DNA of 32,973 nt. Origin: Methanobacteriota archaeon. GTDB lineage: Archaea > Thermoplasmatota > Thermoplasmata > RBG-16-68-12. The translations under genes and the position numbers were made by a program. Positions 1-7,277 of this stretch are shown one piece after another. The notes below the pieces were generated by a model that saw nothing but the letters and a program-made list of their open reading frames with translations, had not been told where the DNA came from and ran no database searches. Location of the stretch: assembly GCA_005878525.1 (NCBI GenBank), contig VBMB01000143.1:1-32973 (forward strand), written 5' to 3'. How positions within the stretch are numbered: position 1 is the first letter of the stretch; every line of letters begins with the position of its first letter.

Positions 1-2
1 CG

Positions 3-1283
3 GGAGGCCCGAACTTCTTCCAGTTCGGAGACGACGTCTTGTATGAGATCCTGATCGACAACAACGGCGACGGCGTCGAGGACGTCACCTATCAGTTCCG
101 ATTCAAGACGACGACGCAGAACCCCGCGACGTTCCTCTACAACACGGGGCCGATCGGCTCCCTCACGGACCCGAACTGGAACGTGCGGCAGCTGTACTCC
201 GTGACGAAAGTCGTTGGCCCCCGGAGGACCGGAAGTTCGACCGTCCTCGGCTCCGACCTTCCGACCCCGCCGGTCCGGATTGGCCCGCGCTCCACGCCGA
301 ACTACGCGACGCTGGCGGACGCCGCGGTGAGCAGCCTCGGCGCCGGCGTCAAGACGTTCGCAGGCCAGCGGGGCGAAGGCTTCTACGTCGACCTCGGCTC
401 GATCTTCGACCTGGGAACGCTCCGGCCGTTCCAGAACCTGCACCTGATCCCGACGCCCGCAGCGCCCGGCGTCAACGGCACGAAAGGCTTCAACGTCCAC
501 ACGATCGCCATCCAAGTCCCGAACACAGACCTGACCCGGAACGGATTCAATCCGTCGGACCCCGCAGATCCCCGGTCCGTGATCGGCGTCTGGTCCGCCG
601 CGAGCCGGCGCAAGGGGACGATCCGGGAGAAGAACGCGCGGATCGTGCAGAGCGGGCCGTGGGTCCAGGTGAGCCGTCTCGGCGAACCGCTGATCAACGA
701 GGTCGTGATCGAGCTGGGCGAGAAGGACCTCTGGAACAGCCAGACCCCGGACGGGGACTCCCAGTTCCTCGACGACTACGCGCACCCGCAGTTGCAAGGC
801 CTGTTGCCGGTCCTGTACCCCGGCGTCTTCCCACACCTCGCCGCTCTGACCGGGACCGGAGCCTCACGGGCCGATCTGATTGCGATCCTCCTGACGGGGA
901 TTCCGTCCGGCATCATCCCGGGATTCCAGAACTCGAATGGCCCGACCCAGGCGGACGAGCTGCGTCTGAACCTCGCATTCGCTCCGAGCTATCCGGCAAC
1001 TGACTCGGGCATCAATCCGCCCGGGGACAGCGCGAAGCGCTTCGGCCTCCTGGGAGGCGACCTGGACGGCTTCCCGGACGGCCGGCGGGTGTTCGACAAC
1101 GTGACGGCGGTCGAGCTCCGCGCGATTGCGGGCGCCACGTACCCCTTGATCGACAGCAGCTTCACGCCGGACGGCGCCGCCGGGTTGCTCATGGACGGGA
1201 CGAAGGAGGATCTCCCGTTCATCTCGAAATTCCCCTACCTGGCGGTGCCGTACGAGGGATACGAGCACTCGCACGACCCGTAG
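3..1283 (+). CDS. DUF4331 domain-containing protein (5' end missing)
   Basis: The reading frame is open from the left edge of the window, so the true start lies outside it; the TTG at 39 is internal. About 426 residues are visible. The first visible residues (GGPNFFQFGDDVLYEI, then a DNNGDGVEDVTYQF stretch) match the opening of the DUF4331 domain, a family of probably exported beta-rich proteins of unknown function. Further typical blocks are GFNVHTIAIQVP (about residues 162-173) and a late AFAPSYPATDSGINPPGD segment, followed by FPDGRR. Asp and Asn are frequent in the N-terminal part, as in calcium-binding surface proteins (inference). The gene ends with TAG about 160 bases before the next start and has no obvious functional tie to the glycan genes. 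Family assignment is fairly sure; the biological role is unknown. Confidence 0.8.
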   Translation, partial: GGPNFFQFGDDVLYEILIDNNGDGVEDVTYQFRFKTTTQNPATFLYNTGPIGSLTDPNWNVRQLYSVTKVVGPRRTGSSTVLGSDLPTPPVRIGPRSTPNYATLADAAVSSLGAGVKTFAGQRGEGFYVDLGSIFDLGTLRPFQNLHLIPTPAAPGVNGTKGFNVHTIAIQVPNTDLTRNGFNPSDPADPRSVIGVWSAASRRKGTIREKNARIVQSGPWVQVSRLGEPLINEVVIELGEKDLWNSQTPDGDSQFLDDYAHPQLQGLLPVLYPGVFPHLAALTGTGASRADLIAILLTGIPSGIIPGFQNSNGPTQADELRLNLAFAPSYPATDSGINPPGDSAKRFGLLGGDLDGFPDGRRVFDNVTAVELRAIAGATYPLIDSSFTPDGAAGLLMDGTKEDLPFISKFPYLAVPYEGYEHSHDP

Positions 1284-1443
1284 CTCGGGCGATCGTTCAG
1301 GATCCGCGGCGCCTCAGGCCGCTGGCCCCGGTCCGCGTCGGAGGGCGGCGATTCGCATGGGGCACGAGAGACCACAAAAACGCATCAGTGGTACTGCGGG
1401 GGTCAAGAACGGCGGCACTACTGGATCCCCCGGAGATGTTCCC

Positions 1444-2829
1444 TTGAGCGAGCACCGCTTGACCGTATCGTTCGTAGGCCTGGGTTATGTTGGACTCTGT
1501 ACAGCCGTCGCCTTCGCCAATCGGGGTCTCAACACGCTCGGCGTCGATGTCGATCCGGAGCGACTCGCCCTTGTCGAAGTGGGCCGAGCACCGTTTCATG
1601 AGCCGCGGCTCGAGCGGCTCCTCAAGACCGCCGTCCTCTCGGGGCGGTTGCGGGTCTCGGACGAACTCTCGGACGTGGCTGAGACCGATGTGATCTTCCT
1701 CACGGTCGGAACGCCAAGCCAGTTAGACGGATCGATTGACACGCGCCACGTGGAATCCGCGGCCCGCGAAGTCGGGGTCGCCCTTCGAACCGAGCCAGAC
1801 TTTCGGCTCGTGGTCGTGAAGAGCACCGTCGTCCCCGGGACGACGCGGTCCGTCGTCATGCCGTTGCTCGAAGGGAGCAGCGGGAAGAGGGTCGGGGTCG
1901 AACTGGGTCTGTGCACGAACCCGGAATTCCTGAAGGAAGGCTCGGCGATCGACGACACGTTCCGTCCGGACAAACTCGTGATCGGTGCGATCGACGAAGG
2001 ATCGGCGAGCCACCTGAAACGACTCTACCGCGCCTTTTATGGAGCGAAGCTTCCACCGACCATCGAGACCACGCCCGAAACGGCCGAGATGATCAAGTAT
2101 GCGAGCAACGCGTTCCTGGCGACCAAGGTCAGTTACATCAACACGATGGCCAACATCGCGCAGCAGGTGCCGGGGGTCGATGTAGAACAGGTGGCCGCGG
2201 CGATCGGACTCGACCCGCGAATCGGGCCGCTGTTCCTGAAGGCAGGACCCGGTTACGGAGGGAGCTGTTTCCCGAAAGACGTCCGGGCACTGATCGCATT
2301 CAGCCGCGAACGGGGATACGATCCGAACCTCCTTGCGGCCGTGGAGAAGACGAACGAACGACAAGCGGCCAAAGTCGTGGAGCTCTCGGAAAAGCTCATT
2401 GGCTCGTTGGAGGACAAGCGGGTGGCCATCCTCGGCCTCGCGTTCAAAAAAGACACGGATGACGTTCGGGAAGCGGCTTCGATCCGGGTGATCCACCGCC
2501 TCAAAGAGAAGGGGGCGCACGTCACGGCGTACGACCCGATGGCGATTCCCGGTGCGCGGCTGGTCCTCGGCGACGCCGTCGAGTTCGCCGCAGATCCGAA
2601 GTCCGCGATTCAAGAGGCTGATTGCTGCATCGTCATGACGGAGTGGGACGAGTTCCGCAATTTGACGGGGAAAGACTACGCCGAACACATGCGGAGACCC
2701 AACGTCGTCGACGCGAGACGGCTGTACCGGCCCGATGAGCTGGAAGGCGTGAATGTCGTGGCCATCGGCATCGGCCATTCCGGGTCGATCCAGTCGGGTC
2801 CCACGCCGGAATCGAGGTTGATCGCATGA
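1444..2829 (+). CDS. UDP-glucose/GDP-mannose dehydrogenase family protein (probable UDP-glucose 6-dehydrogenase)
   Basis: This enzyme oxidises the C6 hydroxyl of a nucleotide sugar twice, using NAD, to give the uronic acid (family knowledge). The N-terminal Rossmann motif GLGYVGL lies about ten residues in. The catalytic cysteine block GPGYGGSCFPKD has its Cys near residue 275. The C-terminal UDP-binding domain carries GLAFKKDTDDVREA. The chosen start is TTG 1444, because a GGAG at 1432-1435 sits eight bases upstream and the frame upstream of it does not look coding; this gives 461 residues, normal for the family. The longer frame from 1357 is possible. The stop overlaps the ATG of the next gene (ATGA), so the two are co-translated. 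A GalU-like gene at 11060 could supply UDP-glucose, which favours UDP-glucuronate as product, but GDP-mannose or UDP-ManNAc dehydrogenase cannot be excluded. Confidence 0.9.
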   Translation: MSEHRLTVSFVGLGYVGLCTAVAFANRGLNTLGVDVDPERLALVEVGRAPFHEPRLERLLKTAVLSGRLRVSDELSDVAETDVIFLTVGTPSQLDGSIDTRHVESAAREVGVALRTEPDFRLVVVKSTVVPGTTRSVVMPLLEGSSGKRVGVELGLCTNPEFLKEGSAIDDTFRPDKLVIGAIDEGSASHLKRLYRAFYGAKLPPTIETTPETAEMIKYASNAFLATKVSYINTMANIAQQVPGVDVEQVAAAIGLDPRIGPLFLKAGPGYGGSCFPKDVRALIAFSRERGYDPNLLAAVEKTNERQAAKVVELSEKLIGSLEDKRVAILGLAFKKDTDDVREAASIRVIHRLKEKGAHVTAYDPMAIPGARLVLGDAVEFAADPKSAIQEADCCIVMTEWDEFRNLTGKDYAEHMRRPNVVDARRLYRPDELEGVNVVAIGIGHSGSIQSGPTPESRLIA

Positions 2830-3809
2830 TGGAGGCCGACGGCGAGTTCGCCGCGGAGGCGTTGCGGTTCTCGGTCCAACTGGCCCAGCGAGACTTCCAG
2901 GCCGAGCTGCTTCGGTTGTACCGTTCTCACGGGTGGACTCGCACCTTGCCGGCGATGCGTCTTCGGGTGCTCAAGGCGCACAAAGATCGGTGCACGTTCG
3001 AGATATCTCTGGACACCGAGAACGGATGGCAGAGCCTGATCGGGAAAGTGCACGATGTCGACCGTTCGGACGTGGTCGGGGTCATGCAGTCCATTGTGGA
3101 CGCCGGCTTCGGTCCCACCGCGGAATTCGCGATTCCACGACCCTTGACGCATGTGCCTTCGTTGCACGTGCTCTTGGAGGAGAGAGTTCAGGGGACGCAG
3201 GCGAAGGAAATCTTCCTGGACGGCGATCTCAACGAGCAACTCGCGACCGCACGGCGGTGCGGCGCTTGGTTGGCTCGATATCATACGGGGGCACCTCGAC
3301 AGGGCCATTTCGCGGAGCCTTCTGAATTCCTCGACCAGATCCGCTACTGGGCGCAGCAGATGCGGAGCTTCGGAGGCCCGCTCGGCATCAAGGCCGCGCT
3401 GTTGTTGCGAAATCTGGAAACGGCGATGCCGACGCCGGGCAGCTTCGAACCGTGTGCGGGGCACGGCAGTTACATGCCGGAGCACGTGATTATCTGCGGA
3501 CGCCGCACGGTGGTGATCGACCTGGACGAGTTTGACGTGGCCGACCCGGCTCGGGACCTGGCATGGTTCATCGTGTCTCTCGAGCGTCTGGGTTTGAAGA
3601 AGCGGGGCTCCCTCCGGGCCCATGACCAATCCGTCGACGCCTTTCTGGATGCCTACCGCGCGTCCGGGCCCCGGGACGCATCGAAGCACCTTGCGTTCTA
3701 CAAAGCCGCGGAATGCTTGCACAGGGCGGTCCGAGATTTGCTCAAACGGAGTCCTCCGATCCCCGAGTGGAGCGAGATCATGCTCGACGAAGGGCTTGGC
3801 GCGCTGTGA
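2826..3809 (+). CDS. APH-fold phosphotransferase-like protein with altered catalytic loop
   Basis: A 327-residue protein of the aminoglycoside phosphotransferase/choline kinase fold. The usual Brenner motif HGDxxxxN is here HGSYMPEH (His at residue 213): the catalytic Asp is Ser and the metal-binding Asn is His. The second metal-binding block, IDLDEFDVADPARDLAWF, is intact (Asp at residue 232). The start ATG (2826, or the adjacent ATG 2829) overlaps the stop of the dehydrogenase, so it belongs to that operon. It may be a divergent kinase for a sugar, lipid or small molecule of the glycan pathway, or a pseudokinase with a binding role. The C-terminal half is rich in helix-forming residues. Fold assignment is good; activity is uncertain. 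The neighbouring minus-strand gene is a second APH-fold protein with a more regular motif. Confidence 0.75.
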   Translation: MMEADGEFAAEALRFSVQLAQRDFQAELLRLYRSHGWTRTLPAMRLRVLKAHKDRCTFEISLDTENGWQSLIGKVHDVDRSDVVGVMQSIVDAGFGPTAEFAIPRPLTHVPSLHVLLEERVQGTQAKEIFLDGDLNEQLATARRCGAWLARYHTGAPRQGHFAEPSEFLDQIRYWAQQMRSFGGPLGIKAALLLRNLETAMPTPGSFEPCAGHGSYMPEHVIICGRRTVVIDLDEFDVADPARDLAWFIVSLERLGLKKRGSLRAHDQSVDAFLDAYRASGPRDASKHLAFYKAAECLHRAVRDLLKRSPPIPEWSEIMLDEGLGAL

Positions 3810-3863
3810 CGGGTTCAAACGAATCAAGACGCAACCAATCGTTCCTCCCGATCGGTTCTGAAC

Positions 3864-4880
3864 TCACTCAACCAGTCCGATCCGTTCCCCGACCGCATGA
3901 AGTTCTTGGAGGAACTTCTTGGCTTTTTTCGGGACCATCGGTCGCCCGCCTGGGCCGAACTGCGGCGTCATCAAACTCGGGTCGCCGAGCCAGCGGAAAT
4001 TCATGTACACCCGGGCGGCCTCCAGGATTTCCGGGAAGTCATCGGGAGCGCCGTCCGGCCACCGGGATCGTCGGTATTCGCGTTCACATTTCCGAACGAG
4101 TGGTCGAGGCCACGAATGCGTCAAGGACGCGAGATCGATCTCTCCAGGCGCGATCGCGGCGGACTGCCAGTCTGCGGGCCAGCTCGTCCCGTTCTGGTAG
4201 ATGATGTTCAACCCGAAGTATTCGCCGTGGATGACGGTTCGAGGTGCCTCTAATAGGCGTGGGGTGAGGGTCCCGAATTCGTCGCAGAGGTCCAACAGCC
4301 ATGGGAACCGATTCTGCAGGTGGGCGAACAACTTCCTGGTCCGCCGTGCCCAACCCGCGTAGTAGGCCGCGTCGTACGTCCGGAGGAATCTCAGTCGAGC
4401 ACTCGAGTACCGCCGGCGGTTCGCGGCATGAAATCTCCCGATCCATCGCGCCGCCCGCACCATCGCGTTCGGGTCGCGGGAGTGGCTGCTCTGGATGCCG
4501 CCTTTCAGGTACTCGATGACCAGCCAGGGAACTCCCGCGGTTCCGTCGCGGTACACACCGTAGAAGGTGGGGGTCGACGTGCGCAGCGGTCGCAGGACGT
4601 CCCGATAGACGCGGGCCTCGTACCCCACGTCACCTCGGTGGCCATAGACGCCGTCGAACGTCCTCGTCCCGTATTTGATGAAGACGCGCAACGGGGTTCC
4701 GTTCCCCCTGACGCGGCACGTCACGATCTCCGTCGGGAAGGTGCTCTCGTACGGGTTCGGCTGACGCCTGAGTACCGTGACGCTCTCGTTTCCGGTGCCG
4801 TTCTCGCGAAAGACGGCCGCGAGACCGGTTGTGAGTCGTCCCTGATCCGGGAACCTGGAACGCGACCCGTTTGGCTTCAA
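3864..4880 (-). CDS. APH-fold phosphotransferase (second copy)
   Basis: A 338-residue phosphotransferase-family protein. The catalytic loop reads HGEYFGLN (His near residue 218), with Glu in place of the canonical Asp and the metal-binding Asn kept. It is followed by a DWQSA block in the position of the DxD/DFG equivalent. An N-terminal VFIKYG resembles the ATP-binding lysine strand, so ATP use is more plausible than in the other APH-like gene. The start is TTG 4880: its TTGA overlaps the TGA stop of the ABC transporter, and a G-rich GGGGGGA lies about five bases upstream. A longer frame to TTG 4910 is less likely. It is the last gene of the minus-strand glycan operon. Substrate is unknown; nearby sugar nucleotide genes suggest a sugar, glycolipid or carrier (inference). 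It converges with the + strand gene ending at 3809, 54 bases away. Confidence 0.78.
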   Translation of the reverse strand: MKPNGSRSRFPDQGRLTTGLAAVFRENGTGNESVTVLRRQPNPYESTFPTEIVTCRVRGNGTPLRVFIKYGTRTFDGVYGHRGDVGYEARVYRDVLRPLRTSTPTFYGVYRDGTAGVPWLVIEYLKGGIQSSHSRDPNAMVRAARWIGRFHAANRRRYSSARLRFLRTYDAAYYAGWARRTRKLFAHLQNRFPWLLDLCDEFGTLTPRLLEAPRTVIHGEYFGLNIIYQNGTSWPADWQSAAIAPGEIDLASLTHSWPRPLVRKCEREYRRSRWPDGAPDDFPEILEAARVYMNFRWLGDPSLMTPQFGPGGRPMVPKKAKKFLQELHAVGERIGLVE

Positions 4881-7177
4881 TCGGTCCCCCCGTCGACGAG
4901 CGTCCTCCAATCCGCTGGGCCGACAGCGGTCAGGCTTTGAAGGCTCGACTCCACCTCGTCCGTCAATCGGCTCATCCCCCCCGGCTCGAGGATGAGGATG
5001 GAGTTGCAGGTCCTGAGCGTGCTCGCCCGGTGGGCGATCATCAGGGTCGTGCGTCCTTTCATCAGCCGCTGGATTGCGTCGAGCACGGTCGCCTCCGTTT
5101 GGACGTCGAGCGAACTGGTCGGCTCGTCCAGGATCAGGATCGGCGCGTCTTTCAGGAACGCCCGCGCGAGCGAGATGCGCTGTCGCTCCCCGCCCGACAG
5201 CTTCATTCCCCGCTCGCCAACCTGGGCGTCGTATCCGTCCGGGAGCCTCTTGATGAACTCGTGCGCTCCCGCCAACTTCGCCGCCTCCACGATTTCATCG
5301 CTCGTCGCCTCCGGTTTGGCGAAGGAAATGTTCTCCGCAATTGTCGTCGAGAAGAGCAAGGTGTCCTGCAAGACGACGCCGAACTGGTTTCGGAGGTCCG
5401 CGATCCGGTAGTCCTTCAGGTCCACATCGTCGAGGGTGATGACGCCCTCCGTGGGGTCGAAGAACCGGAGGATGAGGCTGGAGAGCGTCGTCTTGCCCGA
5501 ACCCGTCGGGCCGACGACGCCGAGGCACATGCCCGGTGCGATGTCAAACGAGACGTGGCGTAAGATGAGGCGACTGCGATCGTATCCGAAGGACACGTTG
5601 TGGAATGCGATCTTCCCGACCGCCCGATCCAGCCATCGGGCACCGCGCTTCTCCGGGACGTCGGGTTGCTCGCTCAGAATTTCGAGGAATCGTTCCATCC
5701 CGGCCAAGGCCATCTGAACGTCGAGGACCTTCTTCCCCATGTCTTTCAGGGGCGAGTACAACTGGGTGAGGTAGTAGTTGACCATCAGCAACGCCCCGAG
5801 GCTCAAGGTGCCGGCGAGCACGTGCTGGATGCCGACGTACAGCACGGCCGCCAAGCCAATCGCGGTCACCACCCCGACCAGCATGCTGTAGACCCCTCCC
5901 TCCACGAGGACCTTCAACGCGGCAGAGGCCGTCTCGGTGTACCGGAACCGGAACTCCTCGTTCTCCCGCTCCTCCTGGCCGAACGCTTTCACGACCCGTG
6001 CGGCACTCAGCGACTCCTGCGCGGCGGACATCGCCGCACTCTCGGACGACTTGACTTTCCTCCAGCCGAGCCGCATTCGTCGCTTGTAGACCAGGGTGAA
6101 CAGGAACATGAACGGCGTCACGGACAACGCGATCAAGGCGAGCTGCCAGTCGAGGCGCACCATGACCAGCATCATCCCGCCCAACGTCAGCACGGCCGTC
6201 ACTAGAGGAATCAAGCCGTCCGTCGACAAGGATCGGAGCGAGGTGGCGTCGTTTTGGATGCGGTAGGTGGAATCGGTCGTGCCCTTCGTGTCGTGGTAGA
6301 CGGTCGAGAGACGTTGCATCTGCCGGAACAGGCGCACCCGCATGTCGGTAGTCATCCGGTTCCCGACCCGATTGGTCAACCAGATGCTCACCAGGTTCTG
6401 CAGATAGCTCAGGACCGTGCCGCCGAGCAAGATGCCGAGCGCGAGTGCGGTCACATATTCCTTCGAGAGCTGAGAGGGATCCGGGGCCAAGATCGAGAGA
6501 TACTCCGGAAACGGCTGCGACCCGGCGACGTTGTCGACAATGAGCTTGATGGGCAACGGGGTAAGGATGGTGAGCGGCACGACGGAGAGGGACACCACGA
6601 AGAGCAAGGCGATTGACCGCGTGTACGGTCTCATCTCGCGGAGCGACCTCCGGACGGTTCCGCCCCCTTCGGGGGACGCCCGGGATTCCGCAGAGCTGGT
6701 CCGCGCGCGTGCGTCGAGCCGGCGCCGTCGGGAGGCAACGACCGCCCAGCCGATCCACGCGACGGCCGGTGCGAAGATCCGCAGGAACCGGAGCTGGGAA
6801 TCCGAGAAGAACGAGCGTCCGAAATCCCAGAGCTGCGGGAAGAGAGGAACGTCCAGTTGGTAGTTCGCGACGAGATGGCCGGACAGGAACGAGAGGAGGG
6901 AGAGGGCAGTGACAATCACGGCGACGGACTTCGCGAGCTTGCGCCCAGCCGACATCGGCCCGGAAGGGGAACGATCGCGTCCGGACCGAGATGCCCCCCG
7001 CGCGGACGTCCGTTCTGTGTTGGCATCCTCCTCCGTGTCGACGAACGTCCTGAGCTCGTCGAGAAGCTGAGCATAACTCCGATCGGCCGCTCGGCGAAGT
7101 TGCCGTCTGGCTGGGTCGACGCGGCGGGCGAACTTCCGAGGGTTCTGCTTGTCCGGCGAATCCGCAGGCCTCGTCAC
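4877..7177 (-). CDS. ABC exporter, fused permease and ATPase, with N-terminal membrane extension
   Basis: A half-size exporter of the MsbA/multidrug type, 766 residues. Walker A GPTGSGKTT is near residues 555-563, the signature LSGGERQR near 658, Walker B ILILDEP near 678, and the H-loop is in MIAHRAS. Before the usual six-helix permease there is a charged N-terminal region of about 75 residues and two extra hydrophobic segments (around residues 80-97 and 125-140), which is unusual. The start is GTG 7177, six bases after a strong GGAGGAGGT; a frame running up to 7321 overlaps the previous gene and lacks such a site. It would work as a dimer in the membrane, moving a lipid-linked or free glycan, or another amphiphile, outward (inference from family and neighbours). 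Its stop overlaps the start of the downstream APH-like gene, so export and phosphotransfer are translationally coupled. Confidence 0.92.
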   Translation of the reverse strand: MTRPADSPDKQNPRKFARRVDPARRQLRRAADRSYAQLLDELRTFVDTEEDANTERTSARGASRSGRDRSPSGPMSAGRKLAKSVAVIVTALSLLSFLSGHLVANYQLDVPLFPQLWDFGRSFFSDSQLRFLRIFAPAVAWIGWAVVASRRRRLDARARTSSAESRASPEGGGTVRRSLREMRPYTRSIALLFVVSLSVVPLTILTPLPIKLIVDNVAGSQPFPEYLSILAPDPSQLSKEYVTALALGILLGGTVLSYLQNLVSIWLTNRVGNRMTTDMRVRLFRQMQRLSTVYHDTKGTTDSTYRIQNDATSLRSLSTDGLIPLVTAVLTLGGMMLVMVRLDWQLALIALSVTPFMFLFTLVYKRRMRLGWRKVKSSESAAMSAAQESLSAARVVKAFGQEERENEEFRFRYTETASAALKVLVEGGVYSMLVGVVTAIGLAAVLYVGIQHVLAGTLSLGALLMVNYYLTQLYSPLKDMGKKVLDVQMALAGMERFLEILSEQPDVPEKRGARWLDRAVGKIAFHNVSFGYDRSRLILRHVSFDIAPGMCLGVVGPTGSGKTTLSSLILRFFDPTEGVITLDDVDLKDYRIADLRNQFGVVLQDTLLFSTTIAENISFAKPEATSDEIVEAAKLAGAHEFIKRLPDGYDAQVGERGMKLSGGERQRISLARAFLKDAPILILDEPTSSLDVQTEATVLDAIQRLMKGRTTLMIAHRASTLRTCNSILILEPGGMSRLTDEVESSLQSLTAVGPADWRTLVDGGTD

Positions 7178-7277
7178 GCCGCGACCTCCTCCTGGAGCGC
7201 CGGGCGGCGGGACGGCCGATCGAACGGTCCAGTGCCGCCGAAGAAGCCCTGGGGTATCGAGGCGACCCGTTCGTACA

